Below are positions 19,485-28,261 of a stretch of DNA of 64,000 bases, piece after piece. The notes under the pieces are model-generated. The model worked only from the letters and a program-made list of their open reading frames with translations. It had not been told where the DNA came from and made no database searches. Location: assembly GCA_022641835.1 (NCBI GenBank), contig CP048716.1, forward strand, positions 992,001-1,056,000, in the 5' to 3' direction. Both the position numbers and the translations under genes were made by a program. Source of the DNA: Petasospora fabianii. Taxonomy: Eukaryota > Ascomycota > Saccharomycetes > Phaffomycetales > Wickerhamomycetaceae. How positions within the stretch are numbered: position 1 is the stretch's first letter; each line of letters begins with the position of its first letter.

Positions 19485-20681
19485 TTAGAGTTTGGCTGCA
19501 AACTGTCTCTGCAACTTACCACCAACTTCCTTGAGGGCACCACTCTTGAGCAATGCCTGTTTTAAGTCAGCAATGAGATCATCACTGTTTTCAATACCGA
19601 TACAGAGTCTAATGAGGTCCTCTGGGAATTGTCTCTCCTTCCTTGTCTTAGCGTCGATAGTAGCGTGCGACATCAAACATGGCATAGAGATCAATGAGTT
19701 AACGGCACCGAAACTGACAGTGACACCAAAGATCTCTGTATTTTCAGTGATGATAGTAGATTGTTTGATGGATCCAGTCTCAAATGAGAGAACAGCACCG
19801 AAACCTCTATTGTAAGACTTATGCAATTCATGTTGTGGATGTGATTTTAAACCTGGGAATCTAACTTTGAAACCAACTTGTTCGAGCCAATTAGCAATCT
19901 TAATTGCATTTTCCTGTTGTCTCTCGAATCTAACTGAGAGAGTTTTAAGACCTCTAAGAAGTAACCAACAGTCAAATGGAGCAAGACCACAACCTGTCGA
20001 GTTAATGACGAAGTAGAGATCATCAGCAAGCTTTTGATCTCTAACAGCAATGACACCTGCCATAATGTCATGATGACCGTTAAGGTATTTTGTGGCTGAC
20101 TCGTATTGAATGTCACAATAATCGAGAGGAGAGATGAGTAATGGAGTCATCATGGTGTTATCAAAGACGATAATACAATCTGGGTAATTTTGTCTAATGT
20201 ATTTTGAGATAGTTGGGAGGTCAACAACTTTAATGAGTGGGTTAGTTGGAGATTCAAGGAAGATCATCTTAGTGTTCTTATTAAGAGTCTTCTTAACAAC
20301 TTCGGTGTTTGTAGTATCGATATGAGAGAGTTTGATTGAACCCTTCTTGTTCAAGAATGTGAGAAGTCTATGAGTTCCTCCATAAAGGTCATCACCAGCG
20401 ATAACTTCGTCTCCAGGACCAAGAAGCCTAGTGATAACATCAAGACAACCCATACCACTAGTGATAGCATAAGCCTTCTCAGCCTTCATGATACGGGCAA
20501 GATGATCCTGTGCAAGAGTTCTAGTCGGATTACCTGATCTTGTGTAATCGTATTCTCCCATATCTGACAAATCTTTCTGTTTGAAAGTTGTTGTTTGGTA
20601 GAGAGGGGCCACTGAGGCATTATACTGGTCTTTGTTAACAGAGGACACCACCAGGGTATCCAAAGAGATATCTTTAACCAT
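19485..20681 (-). CDS. STR3: Cystathionine beta-lyase (Str3), peroxisomal
   Basis: PLP enzyme of the Cys/Met-metabolism family: splits cystathionine into homocysteine, pyruvate and ammonia on the way from cysteine to methionine. 398 residues. The PLP lysine is Lys198 in ESATKYLNGHHD; other family motifs are YDYTRSGNPTR, SGMGCLDVITRL, ESPTNPLIKVVD and SFGAVNSLISMP. The C-terminus AKL is a peroxisomal PTS1-type signal, as expected for Str3, which is peroxisomal in S. cerevisiae. Irc7 is an alternative relative, but the PTS1 and length favour Str3. The promoter carries GCCACA repeats and a Gcn4 site. Confidence 0.87.
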   Translation of the reverse strand: MVKDISLDTLVVSSVNKDQYNASVAPLYQTTTFKQKDLSDMGEYDYTRSGNPTRTLAQDHLARIMKAEKAYAITSGMGCLDVITRLLGPGDEVIAGDDLYGGTHRLLTFLNKKGSIKLSHIDTTNTEVVKKTLNKNTKMIFLESPTNPLIKVVDLPTISKYIRQNYPDCIIVFDNTMMTPLLISPLDYCDIQYESATKYLNGHHDIMAGVIAVRDQKLADDLYFVINSTGCGLAPFDCWLLLRGLKTLSVRFERQQENAIKIANWLEQVGFKVRFPGLKSHPQHELHKSYNRGFGAVLSFETGSIKQSTIITENTEIFGVTVSFGAVNSLISMPCLMSHATIDAKTRKERQFPEDLIRLCIGIENSDDLIADLKQALLKSGALKEVGGKLQRQFAAKL

Positions 20682-21389
20682 TATGTGGTGATTAGTTAGT
20701 TAATCTGATTGTGTTTATCTGTGAGTGGGAAAGAGTTAACTGAAAAGTTGTTGGATTAAAGGAGTTTTGAAAAATCAGACAGAAAAAAGTGGCCCCTCCG
20801 GTTGTTTCGCCGGCTTCGGCGAACCTTTGACTCACACCGATAAGCAAAAACATACGCATTAGCCACAGTCACCGCCACACTTTAGCCACACTAGCCACAT
20901 CAGCCACATCAGCCACAGTTCGCGACATTTATTATGTATATTTATTATTTATACCAAATTCCGACATATAATTCCGACATATAATTCCGATTAGAAATTC
21001 CGAAACAATAACAATAACAATAACATATGAGGGGGTTTACCCCAGGCTTGAGCATATACTTCTATTCTATAAGCACTACCAAGAGTCTTTCAGCGGGCGC
21101 TTAATAAAATCAACTAGTCTATTTGGATATTGGACAGATGACTGGATTACTATGTTATTATCATCAGGCCATATGATAGCTCTTTGCTGACAGTTGGCTC
21201 CTCCAATATGCGGTAGGTCAACTCCGTCTTTGACACCTCTCTCACAACCCTCAGTGAAGCATTGTCGTCTTTGTACCACAATGTCATCGTCTCTAATATA
21301 AATATTTACCTGTATCACCACTCCCACATTACCACTCACTTCAACAACCCTTTTATACACCCTCCCCTAGACGAACTATACCGAACCAA
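20682..21389. promoter_or_regulatory. Divergent promoter region STR3 / GPI protein
   Basis: No gene. A perfect Gcn4 site TGACTCA lies at 20828-20834. Six GCCACA units lie within 59 bp (20862, 20874, 20885, 20894, 20903, 20912); the first and last extend to GCCACAGT and GCCACAGTT, the Met31/Met32 core. From about 20960 to 21020 there are repeated ATTCCGACATATA and AACAAT units. Confidence 0.6.
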
Positions 21390-21731
21390 ATGTACTCCAA
21401 GACATTGATCATAGCCGCCACCATTGCCGCTTACGCATTCGCCCAGAGCGCTTACGATACTGATACTGAGCTTTCAACTCCATCTGAAGAGTATGCTGAA
21501 GATGTTGTTGATGAAGCCCCAGCCGCTATTGAAGATGATACAACTTCACTGAATGAAACAGTTTCCAAGGTTGAAAGTCCTGCCAATGAGACATTAGCCT
21601 CTAATCAAACCGGTAGTGCTAACTCAACTGGTTCAGATGATAGTGAAGAGGAAAACTCTGGTGTTAAGATGACTAGTGGTGTTCTTGCTGCGTCTGCCGC
21701 CATGGCTGCTGTTGCCGCCTTGTTGATCTAA
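21390..21731 (+). CDS. Small secreted, probably GPI-anchored cell-wall protein
   Basis: 113 residues. N-terminal signal peptide MYSKTLIIAATIAAYAFA with likely cleavage before QSAY. The middle is rich in Ser, Thr, Glu and Asp with four N-glycosylation sequons (NET, NET, NQT, NST). The C-terminus is a small-residue spacer followed by the hydrophobic tail TSGVLAASAAMAAVAALLI, a typical GPI-attachment signal with the omega site probably near the ENSG stretch. No enzymatic domain is seen. No orthologue recognised; this architecture is common among fast-evolving yeast wall proteins. Confidence 0.75.
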   Translation: MYSKTLIIAATIAAYAFAQSAYDTDTELSTPSEEYAEDVVDEAPAAIEDDTTSLNETVSKVESPANETLASNQTGSANSTGSDDSEEENSGVKMTSGVLAASAAMAAVAALLI

Positions 21732-22407
21732 GAGGTTGACCCTCTTTCTTTTATCATATACACTTTGTCCAAAAAGCCCACTACAACCAGAACTTGACAT
21801 TGAACTATTCATAAGCTGATCAGGTCTTGCACTTCTCGAGTCCCTTACTTCTACTTCCTTTTTATTCCCTTTTCTATCCTTTTATTCTTTATTGTACCTA
21901 CTGTCCTACTATTTGATCTTTCTTCTTTACGACCATACATATTTCTCCAGGTCACTTTCTCTCTTTCACTTTCATTCACTCATTCATTTAACCATTAACA
22001 CTCTACCCTCTTTTTGTATCTATGTATCTTTCTCCTTCTTTTTTTCTGTTTCTATTCTCTCTATCTCTCTCTATCTCTATCTCTATCTCTACTTTATGAT
22101 CATCTTTTCTTATCCTTTCTTGAACTGTTACTCCAACTTATGACTTTATGACTCATGTATTCAGATGATGAAGACTTGTGGTGATTTTTGAGTGCTGTGT
22201 TTTGTTTATGATGTTTTGTCTTAAACTATAAGATCTGACCTTATTCTTGCCTGTTTTCGACAAGTTTCGTCATGTCGGCTTTTCCTTTTAACCTCTTTTC
22301 TTATTCCTTTGATATGATATATGGACAAAGTTATTCATTAACATTATATTGACTTGTAGATCTACATTATGTTTTAGATATCGTAAATTTCATAAAACAA
22401 GAGTCTT
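21732..22407. other. Convergent 3' region with CT-rich microsatellite
   Basis: No convincing gene. The plus strand is strongly pyrimidine-rich from about 21840 to 22095, ending in CTCTAT repeats at 22055-22090. The rest is AT-rich 3' sequence between the GPI protein gene and EAF3. Confidence 0.7.
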
Positions 22408-23355
22408 TCAAGCCTTTGCAAGAGATTCATAAGCAGGAGAGACGCTTTCATAATGTTTAACAAAGAGTTCTTTCTTGTTATCATTTAAGAATTGAAGGAA
22501 TTGTTCAAGATGATCTTTCAAGACACCAATACTTTGTTGTTCCATTGTTGTCTGAGCCACTAGTGCTGGAAGCGACACTAGTAATCTCAAAAGGTGTTCA
22601 GCACCATAAATTTGACTTAATTGACGATCTTTAAGTTTATAATTGTTATCAAGGTCCAAGAATTGTTTGCGTTCGAATCTGTAGAGAAGGATATTACCGA
22701 GACATCTGTTGAAATAGATCTTGAGACCTGAGAGGAATTCTTGTTCAATATCACTCTCTGTACTTGTTGCATGTTTCTTTACGTTGGCTCTTCTGTACAT
22801 GTTTAAGATTTCATCAACTGTTGGCTTTGCAGGGAGATGAAGTAATTGATGATCTTTAGTAACCATTTCCCAATCATCAACTAGTAAAGACTTGAGTGGA
22901 TCAGGTATAACAAGATTGATCTCGGGTCTCTTTAGATATTCATCTTCTGATTGCATATCCATTTCATCTTTCTTTCTTGAAGTCTTTGAATTGATTCCAC
23001 CACTATGAGAAGATTTGGAGACATCAATTGTTCTTTTACCAGTAGCTGAAACACTTGATGTAGCACTTAAGGCAGCTTTCTTAAGTTCTTTCTGTAAACG
23101 AAGATTTTCCACTGTAAAATCTCTTAAACGAGTTGAATCTACCCATTCATCCCATGAAGATTTCCAACCACGATAATGAATAAAATATAACTTCTTATCC
23201 TGGATCTCCTCTGGAATCTCTTCAAGCTTTATTGGTTCATTACCTTCTTTAGTCTGTGCCATGGCAGCTCCTGGCTCTCGTACTTTAAGCACTTTAGCTT
23301 CATATAGTAATGGACCATGGTAGGCAAGACACTTGCTATTGACTGCAAGTGGCAT
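22408..23355 (-). CDS. EAF3: Eaf3, chromodomain/MRG-domain subunit of NuA4 and Rpd3S
   Basis: Reads H3K36 methylation and links it to Rpd3S deacetylase and NuA4 acetyltransferase. The N-terminal chromo-barrel domain covers about 1-85 (KCLAYHGPLLYEAKVLKV ... YFIHYRGWKSSWDEWVDSTRL). A charged Ser-rich linker with a KTSRKK-type basic stretch follows, then the MRG domain from about 145 (INLVIPDPLKSLLVDDWEMVTK ... IYGAEHLLRLLVSLPALV). At 315 residues it is shorter than the S. cerevisiae protein (401); the difference lies in the linker. Start ATG fits the conserved first strand. Confidence 0.93.
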   Translation of the reverse strand: MPLAVNSKCLAYHGPLLYEAKVLKVREPGAAMAQTKEGNEPIKLEEIPEEIQDKKLYFIHYRGWKSSWDEWVDSTRLRDFTVENLRLQKELKKAALSATSSVSATGKRTIDVSKSSHSGGINSKTSRKKDEMDMQSEDEYLKRPEINLVIPDPLKSLLVDDWEMVTKDHQLLHLPAKPTVDEILNMYRRANVKKHATSTESDIEQEFLSGLKIYFNRCLGNILLYRFERKQFLDLDNNYKLKDRQLSQIYGAEHLLRLLVSLPALVAQTTMEQQSIGVLKDHLEQFLQFLNDNKKELFVKHYESVSPAYESLAKA

Positions 23356-24011
23356 ATTGGCAGAATAACAGAGATAAACCCAACTAAAGACGCGTCTCTT
23401 AAGTACTAAGTATAGTCCTTAGCTCCTTTGCTTAAGTAAAACGATTTCGCGAAATAAATATATATATGTGACGCCCGGGTAACACTGTTAATGCGGTGAT
23501 GTGTCCCAATTAGGCAATATTCATAAAATCCCAAGGCAGCCCTTGGGAAAATAAAACTCTCCTCACAAAACTAAACAACAACAAAGGGTAAAGTCTTTAA
23601 GAGAGAGAGACAAGACAGGGATCTTTTCAAGTGATTTCCTTCTTGAGTTCAAGGTTAACACATACTCAATCCACTTCATCCGATTTATTGTACTTCAAAA
23701 GTCGACCTGGTTGCCTTTTGGTCTCTTCTTAAGTCTTTTGCGGTGCTTGTGTCCAATTACCCCTCGAACTGGGTTTTCATTCCATAACGTGAGCTTTATA
23801 ACAGGTTGACGTAATATTGACCGGTATATCTGTTTTCTAAGTTACACAGGTATACACAGGTATACACATTGAGTCTTGATACACGTTCTGGATTGGTACA
23901 AGGTGTCCATTCTTACATTCTTATCACATTCCCTTAGTGAAACTGTCTCAAGATACACAACATAATATAACATAACATAACATAACATAACAACAACAAG
24001 AACACACAGAC
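23356..24011. promoter_or_regulatory. Divergent EAF3 / YCK promoter region
   Basis: No gene. A palindromic GACGCGTC (MCB core) lies about 35 bp upstream of EAF3 and a Reb1-type CCGGGTAA at 23475-23482. An ACATA run (five units of CATAA) precedes the kinase start at about 23966-23990. Confidence 0.45.
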
Positions 24012-25229
24012 ATGTCATCAAACGCAGAGAATGCAAACGTGATTGGAATCCACTATAGAGTTGGTAAAAAGATTGGTGAAGGTTCCTTTGGTATCATCTT
24101 TGAAGGTGTTAACCTTCTCAACAGTCAACAAGTTGCTATCAAATTTGAACCAAGACGTACAGAGACACCACAACTTAGAGATGAATACAGAGCTTATAGG
24201 ATCTTATCTGGATCATTTGGTATCCCGAGAGCTTATTATTTTGGTCAAGAAGGTTTGCATAACATCTTGGTTATTGATCTATTGGGTCCCTCATTAGAAG
24301 ATCTCTTTGATTGGTGTGGACGTAAATTCTCTGTTAAGACAGTGGCACAAGTTGCAAAGCAAATGATCTCTAGAGTACAGACTATTCATGAGAAAGATAT
24401 GATCTTTAGAGATATCAAACCAGATAATTTCCTTATTGGAAGACCAAACACATCAAATGCTAATACGGTTCACATTGTTGATTTCGGAATGGCTAAATAT
24501 TATAGAGATCCAAAGACAAAGCAACATATCCCATATAGAGAACGCAAATCATTAAGTGGAACGGCAAGATATATGTCTATTAACACACATTTGGGAAGAG
24601 AACAATCAAGAAGAGATGATTTGGAGAGTTTGGGGCATGTCTTTATGTATTTCCTTAGAGGATCTTTACCTTGGCAAGGTCTTAAGGCACCATCAAATAA
24701 GCAAAAATATGAAAAGATTGGTGAAAAGAAACAATCAACTCCAATCCCTGAATTATGTCAAAGTTTACCATCACAATTTGGTGATTATTTATCATATGTC
24801 AGAAATTTGAAATTTGATGAAGAACCAGATTATGATTATATGAGATCCTTGATGGATTTGGCAATTGAATCAATTGAAGAAACAGATGATGGTTATTATG
24901 ATTGGATGTCATTGAATGGTGGAAGAGGCTGGGACTCTCAAATCAACAAGAAACCATATCTTCATGGTTATGGAACTCAAACTCCAAGAAACACACAAGC
25001 TCCTCAAGGAACAGCTGCACAATTGAAACAAAATGTTCATTCTTTAAACAATTCGAGAACAAAGACTCCAAAGACTCATCAGGGTAATTATATGATGAAT
25101 CCATCTCAATATGCCTTGAATTCTCATAAGATGAATGATCCTCAACAGAATCTGATTGCTAATCAACATGATTTAAGATCTGAAGAATCAGAAGAAGGTT
25201 TCTGGAGTAAAATTTGTTGTTGTGGGTGA
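24012..25229 (+). CDS. YCK2: Membrane-anchored casein kinase I (Yck1/Yck2)
   Basis: Plasma-membrane CK1 that acts in glucose sensing, endocytosis and morphogenesis. 405 residues. Kinase motifs: GEGSFG 22-27, Lys44 in VAIKFEP, RDIKPDNF 133-140, DFG 157-159, and the CK1-specific SLSGTARYMSINTHLG. ILVIDLLGPSLEDLFDWCGRKFS is nearly identical to Yck1/2. After a Gln/Asn/Thr-rich linker the protein ends SKICCCG; Cys402-404 are likely palmitoylated, replacing the CC ending of Yck1/2. The long Gln-rich N-terminal extension of the S. cerevisiae proteins is absent. Confidence 0.92.
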   Translation: MSSNAENANVIGIHYRVGKKIGEGSFGIIFEGVNLLNSQQVAIKFEPRRTETPQLRDEYRAYRILSGSFGIPRAYYFGQEGLHNILVIDLLGPSLEDLFDWCGRKFSVKTVAQVAKQMISRVQTIHEKDMIFRDIKPDNFLIGRPNTSNANTVHIVDFGMAKYYRDPKTKQHIPYRERKSLSGTARYMSINTHLGREQSRRDDLESLGHVFMYFLRGSLPWQGLKAPSNKQKYEKIGEKKQSTPIPELCQSLPSQFGDYLSYVRNLKFDEEPDYDYMRSLMDLAIESIEETDDGYYDWMSLNGGRGWDSQINKKPYLHGYGTQTPRNTQAPQGTAAQLKQNVHSLNNSRTKTPKTHQGNYMMNPSQYALNSHKMNDPQQNLIANQHDLRSEESEEGFWSKICCCG

Positions 25230-25781
25230 GCTATTCTTCTTAGACATGTACATTCATCATCATTGCATTCTGGTTTCGTCTTAATCTTCATGTTCATCTT
25301 CATCTCCATGTTCATCTCCATTTCCATCTTCATGTGCTCTACCATCAACGATTGTTGTCATATGTTGTTTATCTGCTTTACATCACATATCCCATATGAT
25401 CTCTTGTTCATTATCATGCCAGTATATACGTGCTTGGTCTGTCTCTTATAATCGCTTCACTTACTCAATCTTGTTCCTTTCGTTTCCTTTCAGTTCCTTG
25501 ACTTTCCAAGTCCTAACCACGGTCTTGATTACATAAAGACCGTGGGATATAGTTTTTAATGATCCATGTCACATTGCGCGGGACTTTAGTGTAGACATAA
25601 TGCTTAGCTTTGCTTTGCTTTGCTTAGCTTAGCTTAGCTCATGAGATAAAAGACTATACAGTGGCCATACCATGTCGTAGTTTATGCGGAGTATAGTTAA
25701 AGTGGTCAGATGAAGTTGAAAGAGATGCAGAGATGCAGAGATGCAGATATTCAGAAGGAAGAAAGAGAGAATAGAGAGAAT

Positions 25782-25812
<31 letters not shown>

Positions 25813-25856
25813 CAGAGAATAGAGAGAGAATAGAGAGAGAACAGAAAGAGATATAG

Positions 25857-25942
25857 AATGGTTAGGGCCACGAAATAGAGTTGGGTAAGAATGGTTAGGG
25901 CCACACCATAGCTACCCGGGCAACGGCGCGGCGGCCGGGTAA
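25857..25942. promoter_or_regulatory. Cluster of Tbf1-like and Reb1-like sites
   Basis: The 15-mer AATGGTTAGGGCCAC is present twice, at 25857-25871 and 25890-25904; its minus strand carries GCCCTAA, matching the Tbf1 core RCCCTAA. Two Reb1-type elements follow: TACCCGG at 25913-25919 and CCGGGTAA at 25935-25942. Consensus matches only; about 500 bp upstream of the DSE1-like start. Confidence 0.45.
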
Positions 25943-26095
25943 TATTTATTACTTGATATTCATTTATATTAGTTTAGTTAGTTCAATTAGTGATATATTT
26001 GTTTATTATCTATTCAAGTGATGTTTAACAGTATACTAAGTGCAGTAGACACCCCTTTCTTCCCCTTCAAGCAAGTGACTAGCGCAAGTTGGGTG

Positions 26096-26267
26096 GCTGG
26101 TGTTTTGATGTTTAGGTGGCTGGCTCAATGGTATGCGGGTTATGGTGCATTAATGCATCTTTGTTTTGACTTAAACACCAGCAAACTCGTCCCAAATGAA
26201 GGGATTTTATTGTTCAGATCCCTTGTTTGGATTGCATATGCATTAACGTCATCAGTTGCCAACCAGC
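26096..26267. promoter_or_regulatory. Four CCAGC (Ace2/Swi5-type) elements upstream of the DSE1-like gene
   Basis: GCTGGT at 26096-26101, GCTGGC at 26119-26124, ACCAGC at 26177-26182 and ACCAGC at 26262-26267, within 350 bp of the start codon. Ace2 binds ACCAGC and drives daughter-specific genes including DSE1 in S. cerevisiae, so the motif set supports the gene assignment. Confidence 0.5.
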
Positions 26268-26443
26268 CCACTTGTGGGCACCTGGCAGACCATTATAAGC
26301 TCAGGGTCTGCCGATTTGTTCTCTGTTGTCTACTCTTCACTATCCATATACACAGTCATACGGTCATACACAGTCATACACACTCATTTGTACATCCATT
26401 CACTCACACTCACTCTCTTTAACATAGTCATTCATTACACATC

Positions 26444-28186
26444 ATGGAACACTACTCTCCAACGGTCCTCTTCCGTCAAAATGCAGTGAAGAAAGTCAGA
26501 TCTAACCCAGAGTTCTATTCCTCATCCACTCGTAAGTTCTCTAATGAGAGTTGGCTCTTTAAGGATGATAAGAACACAACAGTACTTGATAAGACATGTT
26601 CCAATGATACAATCAAGATCGCTTCAAATTATTGGAAAGTCCCCGATGATGAACTTTACTTAACATCAGTCGCTGTTAACAAGGAGAATAACGAACAAAT
26701 AGCTGTTGCTAGTGGTAAACGTGAAAATAACCTCTACATCTATGATATTAACACCGAATCAACTTCACTGACTCATCAACAAACAATCACTTTGCCATAT
26801 ATCCAAAGTATGCAATGGCTTGGGTATGATGAATGTGAGAGTACACTCATGACTGGTCATAAGAATGGTACCGTTCACATGGTTTCAGTTCCAGACTCTA
26901 ACTCTGATGAAAGTGCTAGAATCATTAAGAGATTCAATCACAAGAAACACTTTAGCACTTCCCGTTATAAGAATCTCTCTATAAAGAGAATCGTCACGCC
27001 AAACTGGATCTCCAATTCTCAAAACTTCCTAACTCAGTGTAACCAAAACATCTTCCTTTGGGACATGAATCACAGATCTGACTTACCAATCCTTAAGAAT
27101 CAAAACCTTGGTCTACTTAACTTTGATGCTTCACCTTCCAAAAACGGCATTCTTGCCCTTGCTGGTGAATTTGGTATTGCCCTCAATGATCTCAGAGCAC
27201 CAGTTAACCATCCATCAATCTTCACTCCAAAGGATTCCAAAAGTCTTAGTGGTGCTAATGCAATCAAATGGGCACCATATGATGATAACGTTCTTGCTGC
27301 TACACATCTCGATGGTACAATCCGTCTTTGGGACATTAGAGCTCAAGGTGCCTTTGGTAATCTATCGGGTCATAACGATCTCGTTACATGTATCGAATGG
27401 TCTGAAGAAAGTTCTGGTGATTTATACAGTGGTGGTAATGATGGAAGTATCATCCATTGGGATTTAAACTTCTCCGAAGACCTTAGTGATTGTTGTTTAA
27501 GTGAAGGATTGGAATCAATCAAGTACATGGGTAACACTTTCCTTACAGATGAGACTGAGATCTATGCCAAAGTGAGTAAAAGACAATGTGGTACTTTGAT
27601 TCCAGCTGCTAAGGCAGCTATCGTTGATATGACAAGTGTCGGTAACAAGATCATGTCTATCGATGGAGATTCGTTCCTTGGTGTTCATGGTAAGAGAGGT
27701 CTTGACTCCTTCGTTGTTGAAGAAGGGACATCCGCAAAGATCATGGATGAACTTCTTCATTCAATTCCATCTACCCATCATGACTCAGAGTCTGCTTTCA
27801 CATACAACACTGAATCTGGGTCCGATTCTGAAGAATCACTCTTTGAACAGTGTATCACTTCAACTGCAACATCATCCGCACCAACAACACCAAACAGTTC
27901 TCCAACTCACACACGTGAGAAATCTATCACAAACTTGCAAAACACAAGTGAGAACAGTATTAATACCCTCGTGGATTTGCAACCACGATACAAGACAGTA
28001 GAGAGACGTACATCCGGTTCTACTCTCAATAGCATTGAAAATGATGACTTAGAACACGACGTCAGAGCCAGCTTCACTTATGAAAAGATCATGCCATTGA
28101 TGCGTAAGTCTTCAGTGATGAAGCAGGTTCCTGAAGTACAACAGATGACTTCGAGTACTTATACTGTTCGCAGTATGATCATATGA
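26444..28186 (+). CDS. DSE1: WD40 protein similar to Dse1 (daughter-cell-specific)
   Basis: 580 residues, against 573 for S. cerevisiae Dse1. The start MEHYSPTVLFRQNAV...NPEFYSSSTRKFSNESWLF resembles what I recall of the Dse1 N-terminus. WD-type repeats fill about 70-400, the clearest being AIKWAPYDDNVLAATHLDGTIRLWDIRA and CIEWSEESSGDLYSGGNDGSIIHWDL. The last ~130 residues are Ser/Thr-rich, probably disordered. Dse1 acts in cell separation and cell-wall metabolism at the bud neck. The assignment rests on length, N-terminus and Ace2-type promoter elements. It stays moderate because WD40 proteins are hard to place by eye. Confidence 0.6.
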   Translation: MEHYSPTVLFRQNAVKKVRSNPEFYSSSTRKFSNESWLFKDDKNTTVLDKTCSNDTIKIASNYWKVPDDELYLTSVAVNKENNEQIAVASGKRENNLYIYDINTESTSLTHQQTITLPYIQSMQWLGYDECESTLMTGHKNGTVHMVSVPDSNSDESARIIKRFNHKKHFSTSRYKNLSIKRIVTPNWISNSQNFLTQCNQNIFLWDMNHRSDLPILKNQNLGLLNFDASPSKNGILALAGEFGIALNDLRAPVNHPSIFTPKDSKSLSGANAIKWAPYDDNVLAATHLDGTIRLWDIRAQGAFGNLSGHNDLVTCIEWSEESSGDLYSGGNDGSIIHWDLNFSEDLSDCCLSEGLESIKYMGNTFLTDETEIYAKVSKRQCGTLIPAAKAAIVDMTSVGNKIMSIDGDSFLGVHGKRGLDSFVVEEGTSAKIMDELLHSIPSTHHDSESAFTYNTESGSDSEESLFEQCITSTATSSAPTTPNSSPTHTREKSITNLQNTSENSINTLVDLQPRYKTVERRTSGSTLNSIENDDLEHDVRASFTYEKIMPLMRKSSVMKQVPEVQQMTSSTYTVRSMII

Positions 28187-28261
28187 ACATGCTTGTCTTT
28201 ATTAGTCAATGAATTTATGAAATGGTTTTATCTATAGTGTTGTAGCATGACTGACAGAGCA

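Larger units (their letters stand above)
25230..26443. other. Intergenic region between YCK and DSE1-like genes
   Basis: No gene. Contains a GCTTT/GCTTA microsatellite at about 25600-25638, ATGCAGAG repeats and a GAAA repeat at about 25725-25812. A Tbf1/Reb1-like cluster (25857-25942) and a set of CCAGC elements (26096-26267) are listed separately. Confidence 0.7.
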
